Under the pieces are notes generated by a model, which saw only the letters and a list, made by a program, of their open reading frames with translations, had not been told where the DNA came from and searched no databases. Source: JAFMDF01 sp965222705 (GTDB taxonomy: Bacteria > Bacteroidota > Bacteroidia > Chitinophagales > Saprospiraceae). Taken from it: a stretch of 64,000 nt of DNA. Below are positions 56,534 through 64,000 of the stretch, one piece after another. Where the stretch lies: positions 186,001-250,000 of the forward strand of contig CBDCUO010000035.1 of the NCBI GenBank assembly GCA_965222705.1. Direction: 5' to 3'. Position 1 is the stretch's first letter. The number at the start of each line of letters is the position of its first letter. The translations under genes were made by a program, and so were the position numbers.

Positions 56534-59500
56534 TCACCTCGCAATTGCGACACAACCTGTTACAGGTTCCGCACCACTGGCATTTACTTCTAAAATATAG
56601 TAATAAGGGCCGGGAGGAAGGTTATTTCCATCGTGGGTTCCAGCCCAATCATTATTATAATTATTAGATTCATAAACCAGGTCGCCCCAACGATTGAAAA
56701 TCTTTATAGCGGTCGGATTAGAGTCTGCGCAAGGAATAATCAGCGCATCGTTCAATCCATCATTATTAGGCGTAATGACATCCGGTACAAAACAATCTGG
56801 GTTATCTACTACATTGATATTTATAAAAGCTCTGTCTGGAGGCGAATTGGGACAAGCTGCGTTTTGCAACTCATACTCTATTTGGTCTGTACCAAAGAAG
56901 TTATTATCTGGAGTATAATTAACCGCTCCACCAGAAATAGTGGCAGTACCATTAGTAGGTCCGTTGATGATTGTGATTGTTCCTTCACCTGGGACATCGT
57001 TGCCAATAATATTTCCTCCGCTTAGATTGGTATTAAAATCAATAGTAAAAGCATCATCATTTGCGGTGGTCGTTGGATCCATAACATTTAGTGTCACCAT
57101 ATCAGAATCATATTCTCCGCAAGCCTCATTGGATAAGGTCCAGATAACTGTATTAGCACCCATGCTCAACCCACTTACCGTAGTAGTTGAACTTGTTGGG
57201 TCTGCAAAAATAATATCAGGGTCAGGGCTGGACCATGTTCCGATACCTTCTGTTGGCGCGACTGCTTCAATCTCCTGCATAGCATCGCCACAAGTATTAT
57301 CCGGTGCAATAATCATAGCAGATTCATCTGGTTTGGCAGTAACGACCAAATCCACCGTATTGGAAGGATCGCTTGGACAACCATTTTCTACAATAATGGC
57401 TGCATAGGTTCCACTACTATTAGCATCGGTCGGCACTTCAAGAGTACTAGTCGTACCAGTAGCAACTGTTTCGCCTGTCTCGATATTGATAATCTGGATT
57501 TCTGTTCCATCTGGAATAGTTGTGGGGGTCGTTACAGTGATACTTGCCGGATTTCCTTCGCAAACGCTTGCATTATCCAAGGTGATTATCGCCGGATCAG
57601 GTTTGGGAGTAACAGTTACACTAATTGGATCTAAAGTAGCAGAACAACTGCCCACACTTACCGTCAGGGTATATGCTCCAGTAGCATCCGCTGTAGCATT
57701 AGGAATAGAAGAATTGGCTTGGTCAGAAGAAAAATCACCAGGGCCTGTCCAGGTATAAGTAGCATTTTCTAAGGCTGTCGCTGTTAAGTTAAGCGTATCA
57801 CCCTCGCAAATCGGACTATTAGAAGCAGCCGTAATGTCCTCCAGATTTTCTAATAAAGAAATAGTGATTGGAGTAGAAGGATCAGAAGCGCAAGTGCCAT
57901 CTTTTACAACTACGGAATAATTGCCCACATTGACTTCCTGAAAGTCCTCTATAGTCAAAGAAGGTTCATCGGTAATTCCTACAATCGTTGTTGCTCCATC
58001 AACTTCAACACTCCACTCATAACTAATGGCATCACCGGTTGCTACGTCTGTATTTAAAACCAGGGCATCTTCTGGACAAACTTGCTCATTGTCAGCACCA
58101 ATATTTGGGGTAGCTGGCTTTTGACTTAATTGAATAGTGGCTGGCCCAAGTGTAGTCGGACAACCATTTAAAGTAATAACGACTGTATAATCACCATTTA
58201 TAGCAGCACTTGCATTTTCAAAAATAATAACCGAGTCGGTGGAAGTAAAGCCACTGGGGCCTGTCCATTCATAGCTCGCTCCTTCATAAGAAGTCACAGA
58301 AAGTGTAACCGTTTCTCCTTCACAAGCTCCCTCGGGTTCTACTGTGATTGCCGGATTTTCCAGTTCTGGCTGAACGGTAATAGCAATTGCTTCCGAAGGA
58401 TCAGAGGCGCAAGTGCCGTCTAACACGACCACGGAATAATTGCCCGCATTATCTGGGTTTGCTGGATCAATGGTTAAGGTGGGTTCTTCCGTTGTACTAA
58501 CTATACTCCCTTCTCCCTCTATTTCTATGGACCATTGATAAGTAATTGCTGTACCTGTTGCAGCATCGGTAATTAATACAAGTGGCTCTCCAGGGCATAA
58601 ATTATTATTGGCTGAATTAATAGTGGGAGTAGCCGGTTTTGGACTAACTTGAATAGCCACAGGTCCAACTGTAGTTGGGCAATCATTTAAAGTAATAACC
58701 AGTGTATAATCGCCATTTATTGCAGTACTTGCATTTTCAAAAATAATAACTGAATCTGTGGAAACAAAACCATCGGGGCCTGTCCATTCGTAAGTAGCAC
58801 CGTCATATACCGTAGCCGAAAGGCTAATGGTTTCTCCCTCGCAAGCTCCTTCAGGCTCTACTGTAATTGACGGATTTTGTAATGCTGGCTGAACGGTAAT
58901 AGCAATCGCTTCCGAAGGGTCAGAGGCGCAAGTGCCATCTAACACGACCACGGAATAATTGCCCGAATTATCTGTCCCTGCTTGGTCAAGTGTTAAATCA
59001 GGGCTAGTAGTGGTAGTCACAATTACCGTTGAATCGCCATTATCAAAAAGCCACTGATAAGAAATAGTCGTTCCAGTTGCTATGTCCGTAGTTAAAACAA
59101 TCGACTCGCCTGGGCAGAAATTAATATTATTAGAATTAATGGCAGGAGTAATCGGTTTGGAATTCACCTGGATAATAACTGGACCTAAAACGGCTGGACA
59201 GCTATCTTTTGTAATATTTACAGAATATTCCCCATTAATACTAGAAGAAGCATTTTCAAAAGTGACTATTGACTCTGTAGAAATGACCGATCCATCAGGT
59301 CCAATCCACTCATAAACCGCATCGGGGTCATCCGTTACTGTTAATGTAACGATATCTCCTTCGCAAGCTGGATTATCCACAGGAGCAGAAGACGTTATAA
59401 TCGCCTCTTCTAATCCCCCTACTTTTACATCCACTCTTACTATATTGGAAGTATCAGATATGCAAGTATCTGTCACTATTTGCACAGAATAATTTCCAGT

Positions 59501-62500
59501 ATTGGTAGGAACCAAGCCTTCAATAAATAATTCGGGAACTATAGTCGTAGCTAGTTGCTCAATTATGCCATCTTCCCTTTCAAATATCCAAATATAGCTC
59601 ACTCCCGAATCCGGTAAAACATCTGTAGAAAACATCAAATCTCCTCCCATGCAAAATAGATTATCATCCACAACTAAATTGGGAGTCACACAGGTTTCTT
59701 CTTCAGGAAGGTCTTGAAAATCTGGCATACCATCCTCATCTGTATCTATTGGGTCCGAAATAGGATTCACCGGTGTACCTGTGGCATCAGCCGTTGCCTG
59801 ACCATGAATGTTCACCTCAGGTGTTCCGGTCCCAATGATGCCATCGGCATCTGGGTCAGGCTGTTCTGCTTCGATTACGTCTGTTAAGCCATCGCCATCG
59901 CTATCCAAATCTCTAAAATCCGCAGGCCCCTCGCCATCTGTATTGACCAATGGGGTGTGAATGTCAATAGACGTTCCATTACCATCTGTTGTAGCAATAC
60001 CATTAGCATCAACGGCTGGAATACCGACTCCAATGATGCCATCACCATCCGGATCAGGGTTTAAGTTCTCAATTGTACCGTTTATACCATCATTGTCCGA
60101 ATCCAAATCATGCCAATCTCTCACCCCATCGCTATCTGTATCAGGGGGGAGGTTAACCCCAATACCTGTAAGTATTGGATCCATGATAGGCGGCAGTCCA
60201 TCCACGTTTACAGTAGGAATATTGCCGTTGCCATCATCTATTCGACCATCGAGGTTAGTATCAGACCCTTGATAACCTCCTTCAATGACATCCAGGATAC
60301 CATCGTTATCCGAATCCAAATCATGCCAGTCAGGTACCCCGTCCTGATCTTTATCAAAAGGGAAAGGAATCCCTTGCCCGGTAATAGCTGGGTCAATAAC
60401 TGGTGGTATTCCATCTATATTTACGGTAGGAATATTGCCATTGCCATCATCTATTCGACCATCTTGGTCAGAGTCCGAAGCAAGCAGTCCTGCTTCTACT
60501 ACATCTAAAATACCATCATTATCAGAGTCCAGATCGTGCCAATCAGGCACGCCATCGCCATCCGTATCAGGTGGGAATGGAACTCCTTGCCCGGTAATAG
60601 CTGGGTCAATCAAAGGCACTAAACCCGTAACACTAACAGCAGGTATATTCCCGTTGCCATCGTCTATTCGGCCATCTCCGTCAGAATCAGAGCTTCCATA
60701 ACCTGCTTCTACTACATCTGAGATACCATCATTATCCGAATCCAGATCATCGTGGTCAGGAATGCCATCTGCATCAAAATCCCAAGGTGTATAATTTGCA
60801 ACTGCTCCCAAATCATCCGGATCTGTTGCTAAGGGGTTGTAAAACCCATTTAAACCAAAAACAACTGCATCTCCGTCAATTATCCCATTCATATCCACAT
60901 CTGGTTGTTCATGCCCTGCCTCTACCAAATCCGTAATGCCATCATTATCCGAATCCAAATCAAAATGATCAGGAACACCATCTCCGTCTGTATCATAGGC
61001 TCGAATCAGTTGGTCGCAAATGCCATCACTATTGGCATCAGCGCAGCCGCTATTGACAGCCGGATCATCGGCATCCTGATAGTTTAAAATGCCATCGCCA
61101 TCTTCATCTCCGCTTGGGTCCAATCCACCGGGCAAACAAGCCCAACCCTCGTCAGGATGACAAAATTCTAGTAAATCTGGTACGCCATCGTTATCATCAT
61201 CAATATCGTCAATGTCATTAATGCCATCCATGTCATTATCTGTGAACGGCGGCTGGCAATCTTCCTCAATTGCGATAACTAAAGTGCCGCTTCCAAAGTT
61301 GTCCGTCTCAATAAATGCCCAAGAATCCAATAGTAAGTCATTTCCAAAACGATCTCCATAGGTAAATGGGTCAGTAGTCGGCAATGGATTACCTGGCGTA
61401 CCGCCTCCACTCACTCCGCCCCCAACATTGGAATGATCGTAATAAAAAGTATTATCTGGGCTATCTGCTCCATTCAAACGGGTGAAAGTAATCCCGTCCA
61501 TATTATTTTCTACATCCAACATTAAAATGTGAATCTCTCCCCCTCTGATCACTAGTCTATAATTAAAATTAAAATTGGAATCGGCAGGAATCACCGCACC
61601 TGTGCCGGCTCGTCCATCCCAAAAAATGGAATCTCTTCCAAAAAGGACATTTTCTTCTAACAAAACATCTGCTGGGTCATCAAAAGAATTATTATTATCC
61701 AAGTCCAAATATAATTTTGCCTGTCCTCCTAAATCCGTGTCAAATACAAAAAACCCGCCTGTGCCTTGTTCCATCGTCAAATCCGCCGTGCAGGGGCTAC
61801 CAGGCAATAAGGTTCCTCTAAACGTGAAGGGATTCCCACTAGTCATTTGAGTAGGCACTTCATTGAATAGCCAGGTCGTATGCGTGTTATTTCTAAAAAT
61901 ATCGGTTACCATTGCCGAACTGGGCATATTTGGATCTGGCATATTGAAAAATATTTTATTATTAATCAATGGTCCATTATCTTCTGCCTGCGGCTCGTAA
62001 AGGTAGCTATTGCCTTGCGTCCAGTTAGTGGGATCGGCATTTCGGATATAGCCCCCATCGGGCAAAGACTGATAGGTCGGTCGTTGGTCTGCATCTACTA
62101 TACCAAAAGAATTGGAATGTAGCGGAAAGCCCCAGGGGTCCGTCATGTTAAAGTCAACCTGATACAAATAACCACTATTAGTCAAAACAAAAAAAGTAGG
62201 AGAGGTAGTGATGCCATTTTGATTTTGAATAGAAATATATTCATTGGAATAAACCCTCCCTTCAACAGGTATTCCACCCTCATTACCTGCGTTGCCTTGC
62301 GTAACGGTAATGTCCCAAGCCAAAACAACCCGTTGGATAAGCGGCTGGTCATTTTCTCTGATCCAGGGCTGTCCATTCAATAATCTATTAAATTCTACAA
62401 TTTGATATTGGGGAAATTCCATTCTCACCGTCCAAACTCCTCCTTGTCCTGCTCCTACTTGAACAATTCCGGGGGTATAGCCCGTACTATTCGTAGAACC

Positions 62501-62836
62501 GCCACCAGTCGGCCCGGCCAATTCTTCTACATCATTATTAATAATCGCCAAATTATCAGAACCATCCCAAGTGGCAGCTAAAGTACCATCTGGGCGAAAA
62601 AGGGAGATCGTACCTCCAGTAATCCCAACATGGCTGGCACCGAGATTAATGAATTCTCCCTCTGCCGCATACACTTTCAATTGCTGTTGTTGCTCTGCAT
62701 TAAAAAAGAGCCGATAACCAGGATAGTCCCAAAAATCTTTGGACCCTTCTCCATAAAGCAGCGTAATTCCTCCTATAATAAGCGTTATTACCATCAAAAA
62801 AAACTTGACGGGAGGTGGGTAAAGTAGTCGCTTCAT
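56534..62836 (-). CDS. Giant T9SS type B adhesin with TSP3 and Ig-like repeats (2100 aa)
   Basis: ATG 62836 is preferred over the TTG at 62842. A signal/anchor region ('FFLMVITLIIGGITLLYG') precedes a ~500-residue unique domain. Residues ~530-1045 are thrombospondin type 3 calcium-binding repeats ('DTDGDGVPDWHDLDSDNDG'), including 71-residue units. Residues ~1050-1780 are tandem Ig-like domains in a ~173-residue period ('CEGETISLSATVYDGATYEWTGP', 'DNAGNYSVVVLDGTCASDPS'). A cadherin-like unit is near 1920-1990 ('ITIINGPTNGTATISGG'). The C-terminus is the gliding-type domain ('CFVPDVITPNNDGLNDAL', 'IKIFNRWGDLVYES'), i.e. a type B sorting signal. It heads the porP and PD40 operon. Predicted to be a calcium-stiffened surface adhesin; no frameshift over 6.3 kb. 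Confidence 0.92.
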   Translation of the reverse strand: MKRLLYPPPVKFFLMVITLIIGGITLLYGEGSKDFWDYPGYRLFFNAEQQQQLKVYAAEGEFINLGASHVGITGGTISLFRPDGTLAATWDGSDNLAIINNDVEELAGPTGGGSTNSTGYTPGIVQVGAGQGGVWTVRMEFPQYQIVEFNRLLNGQPWIRENDQPLIQRVVLAWDITVTQGNAGNEGGIPVEGRVYSNEYISIQNQNGITTSPTFFVLTNSGYLYQVDFNMTDPWGFPLHSNSFGIVDADQRPTYQSLPDGGYIRNADPTNWTQGNSYLYEPQAEDNGPLINNKIFFNMPDPNMPSSAMVTDIFRNNTHTTWLFNEVPTQMTSGNPFTFRGTLLPGSPCTADLTMEQGTGGFFVFDTDLGGQAKLYLDLDNNNSFDDPADVLLEENVLFGRDSIFWDGRAGTGAVIPADSNFNFNYRLVIRGGEIHILMLDVENNMDGITFTRLNGADSPDNTFYYDHSNVGGGVSGGGTPGNPLPTTDPFTYGDRFGNDLLLDSWAFIETDNFGSGTLVIAIEEDCQPPFTDNDMDGINDIDDIDDDNDGVPDLLEFCHPDEGWACLPGGLDPSGDEDGDGILNYQDADDPAVNSGCADANSDGICDQLIRAYDTDGDGVPDHFDLDSDNDGITDLVEAGHEQPDVDMNGIIDGDAVVFGLNGFYNPLATDPDDLGAVANYTPWDFDADGIPDHDDLDSDNDGISDVVEAGYGSSDSDGDGRIDDGNGNIPAVSVTGLVPLIDPAITGQGVPFPPDTDGDGVPDWHDLDSDNDGILDVVEAGLLASDSDQDGRIDDGNGNIPTVNIDGIPPVIDPAITGQGIPFPFDKDQDGVPDWHDLDSDNDGILDVIEGGYQGSDTNLDGRIDDGNGNIPTVNVDGLPPIMDPILTGIGVNLPPDTDSDGVRDWHDLDSDNDGINGTIENLNPDPDGDGIIGVGIPAVDANGIATTDGNGTSIDIHTPLVNTDGEGPADFRDLDSDGDGLTDVIEAEQPDPDADGIIGTGTPEVNIHGQATADATGTPVNPISDPIDTDEDGMPDFQDLPEEETCVTPNLVVDDNLFCMGGDLMFSTDVLPDSGVSYIWIFEREDGIIEQLATTIVPELFIEGLVPTNTGNYSVQIVTDTCISDTSNIVRVDVKVGGLEEAIITSSAPVDNPACEGDIVTLTVTDDPDAVYEWIGPDGSVISTESIVTFENASSSINGEYSVNITKDSCPAVLGPVIIQVNSKPITPAINSNNINFCPGESIVLTTDIATGTTISYQWLFDNGDSTVIVTTTTSPDLTLDQAGTDNSGNYSVVVLDGTCASDPSEAIAITVQPALQNPSITVEPEGACEGETISLSATVYDGATYEWTGPDGFVSTDSVIIFENASTAINGDYTLVITLNDCPTTVGPVAIQVSPKPATPTINSANNNLCPGEPLVLITDAATGTAITYQWSIEIEGEGSIVSTTEEPTLTIDPANPDNAGNYSVVVLDGTCASDPSEAIAITVQPELENPAITVEPEGACEGETVTLSVTSYEGASYEWTGPSGFTSTDSVIIFENASAAINGDYTVVITLNGCPTTLGPATIQLSQKPATPNIGADNEQVCPEDALVLNTDVATGDAISYEWSVEVDGATTIVGITDEPSLTIEDFQEVNVGNYSVVVKDGTCASDPSTPITISLLENLEDITAASNSPICEGDTLNLTATALENATYTWTGPGDFSSDQANSSIPNATADATGAYTLTVSVGSCSATLDPISVTVTPKPDPAIITLDNASVCEGNPASITVTTPTTIPDGTEIQIINIETGETVATGTTSTLEVPTDANSSGTYAAIIVENGCPSDPSNTVDLVVTAKPDESAMIIAPDNTCGDAMQEIEAVAPTEGIGTWSSPDPDIIFADPTSSTTTVSGLSMGANTVIWTLSNEACGEYDSDMVTLNVMDPTTTANDDAFTIDFNTNLSGGNIIGNDVPGEGTITIINGPTNGTATISGGAVNYTPDNNFFGTDQIEYELQNAACPNSPPDRAFININVVDNPDCFVPDVITPNNDGLNDALIIPCADSNPTAIKIFNRWGDLVYESNNYNNDWAGTHDGNNLPPGPYYYILEVNASGAEPVTGCVAIAR
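57880..59080 (-). repeat. 519-bp direct repeats inside the adhesin gene
   Basis: Near-identical DNA recurs at a 519-bp spacing (173 codons). An example is the block starting 58381 (tagcaattgcttcc) and again at 58900 (tagcaatcgcttcc), with the following 'cagaggcgcaagtgcc' region shared. The repeats encode paired Ig-like domains. The match extends beyond codon constraint, so the duplication is recent or homogenised. Confidence 0.75.
60060..60720 (-). repeat. 213-bp direct repeats encoding TSP3 units
   Basis: CCTTGCCCGGTAATAG occurs at 60372 and 60585, exactly 213 bases (71 codons) apart. The flanking sequence encodes the same 'DGNGNIP' to 'DPAITGQG' unit, and a third, more diverged copy lies to the left near 60160. 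These add calcium-binding TSP3 length to the adhesin. Confidence 0.75.
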
Positions 62837-63580
62837 AATCAAATTGATTGTATTTAAAATAATTTAGAATTAATATGTTGGTAAAATGCTATCAATAAAA
62901 TTTTCAAATTGTCATTTGTTTATCGCAGGGAACAAAAAGGTTAGAAAATCGATTTGAAATTAAAATTTTGATACTGACTAAATTAGTGTTTCATATTCGT
63001 TTCTCTTTGTTCAATTATTTGTATTAGAAAGGAAAATTTTGGCAGGCATACCGCCTATTTAGTATTTTTCTAAAACAACTGCTCGGTTTTCAGGGGATTG
63101 TTATTTGCTACTAAATAGATATAGGTAATAGAAAGTAAGGCTGTTCTTTTCGAATTAGCTAATGCAGTGATTGGTACTAAGCCACTAGATATTAGATAGT
63201 TGTAAAATATAATATAATTTTAACATTTCATAATGACCAACAAATCAAGAATTATAAAACCGTATCATTATTATTTTTAATAAAAAATTAACGGGCTGAT
63301 TATTATCGTTTTATAAAACATAAATTTAATTATTATAATTATATTAATGTAATTTATGCTAATTTTTGGCTAAAAAATTCGTAACTATACAGCAAAGGAT
63401 AAAACAATTTTGCACTTCTTGGATGAAAATTTACATTTTATAAATGATTGACTATGAATCCTTTTGCTTTAAATGCCCTGCATGCTATTGGATAGCTATC
63501 GTGACTCTTTAAATACGATTAGTGTGCGAAGGAATGTTTCGATTTGAAATAATATTATGTTATATATTTTTGAAACCACC
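62837..63580. other. Very AT-rich divergent intergenic region, no gene seen
   Basis: It lies between the giant adhesin gene (minus) and the last plus-strand gene, and must hold both promoters. The stretch near 63210-63350 is almost pure A/T and probably bends or melts easily. I found no tRNA-like fold or reliable coding frame. Confidence 0.5.
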
Positions 63581-64000
63581 ATGTTTACAACAAAAAAAAT
63601 TGCTGTACCTGCCAAAGAATACTTGAATCAACTTTTTCAGATAAAGCCCGATTTCCAGCGTTTTAATCAAAAAAATGATATTTTCAACCGCTCCTTGTGG
63701 GATGACAAAATTGATCCCAAAAGCTTTTATATTAGCTATGACATCACCAATTTTAAACCCAAAAAATCCAGAGGTTTTGACCATTGGGACTTTGCTCTGC
63801 GAAATGCAAGCTGGCATCTAACAGACGTAGTGGGAGACCTAAAGCTTCCCGATGAAGGAAGAGTAGAGGGATTTACTGACTATTATACTCTTCAAACACA
63901 GGGCCCTCCGCAAAAAATAACTTTGCCTTCTATAGAAGAAACCAGCCAGAAAATAAAAAAAGTGGCGACCATTCTAGGCGCAGGTATGGTTGGTATCTGT
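63581..64000 (+). CDS. N-terminal 140 residues of a probable Fe-S / reductive-dehalogenase-like protein
   Basis: The frame opens at ATG 63581 and runs off the window. It begins 'MFTTKKIAVPAKEYLNQLFQ', then 'FNQKNDIFNRSLWDDKIDP', 'ALRNASWHLTDVVGDL' and 'ETSQKIKKVATILGAGMVGIC' at the edge. The last motif and the 'QKNDIFNR' type start remind me of cobalamin/Fe-S reductive dehalogenase-like and epoxyqueuosine-reductase-like proteins, where '(A)xxLGAdlVGI' precedes the catalytic domain. No twin-arginine signal is present. The catalytic and 4Fe-4S cysteine motifs would lie beyond 64000, so the family call is tentative. Confidence 0.6.
   Translation, partial: MFTTKKIAVPAKEYLNQLFQIKPDFQRFNQKNDIFNRSLWDDKIDPKSFYISYDITNFKPKKSRGFDHWDFALRNASWHLTDVVGDLKLPDEGRVEGFTDYYTLQTQGPPQKITLPSIEETSQKIKKVATILGAGMVGIC

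Overview
The window looks like a chromosomal segment of a Bacteroidota bacterium, most likely from the Saprospiraceae/Lewinella-Haliscomenobacter neighbourhood. The evidence is internal. There are several very large secreted proteins with type IX secretion (T9SS) C-terminal sorting domains (type A 'PNPF' endings and one type B gliding-type ending), a PorP/SprF protein, PD40/OmpA envelope proteins, a Bacteroidota-type 216-aa phosphatidylserine decarboxylase, AT-rich intergenic DNA and no obvious Shine-Dalgarno sequences. I found no rRNA, tRNA, CRISPR array or phage genes.

Layout. 1-2.1 kb: 5' part of a secreted Cys-rich HYR-type protein (minus strand). 2.7-8.4 kb: purL, a small membrane protein and a PD40/OmpA protein. 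9.1-18.2 kb: an outer-membrane-like protein, a MopE/thrombospondin-type calcium-binding T9SS protein and a TPR-histidine kinase-receiver-adenylate cyclase fusion. 18.2-33.3 kb: housekeeping and envelope genes (ABC permease, queA, SPOR protein, enoyl-CoA hydratase, psd, pgpA, GtrA plus oxidoreductase, ferritin), interrupted by a 4.8 kb HYR/CUB/dockerin-like T9SS gene broken by six single-base frameshifts. 33.4-53.5 kb: a surface polysaccharide region. 53.6-62.8 kb: PD40 protein, PorP/SprF and a 2100-aa T9SS type B adhesin. 63.6 kb to the end: start of a probable Fe-S/reductive-dehalogenase-like protein.

The polysaccharide region has two parts. A tightly overlapping minus-strand operon (38.7 to 33.4 kb) encodes an ArnC-like lipid-phosphate glycosyltransferase, a sugar formyltransferase, a WecE-type aminotransferase and an ArnT-like membrane glycosyltransferase. 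Together these look like an Arn-like amino-sugar transfer module that ends in trmH. The second part (39.8-53.5 kb) holds a WbpI-like epimerase on one strand, with a nucleotide-sugar dehydrogenase, WbpE and WbpB on the other. This is the core of the UDP-2,3-diacetamido-uronate pathway. It is followed by L-2-hydroxyglutarate oxidase and GDP-fucose synthase. The oxidase could recycle the 2-hydroxyglutarate made by the WbpB/WbpE cofactor cycle, which is the most interesting biochemical idea in the window.

A 207-bp MITE-like element with 15-bp terminal inverted repeats and a 12-bp target duplication lies between wbpB and lhgO. wbpB, lhgO and fcl carry at least eleven single-base indels, mostly in homopolymers. 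purL and the PD40/OmpA gene carry one each. The clustering points to either local consensus errors or recent decay, and the sequence alone cannot decide between them.
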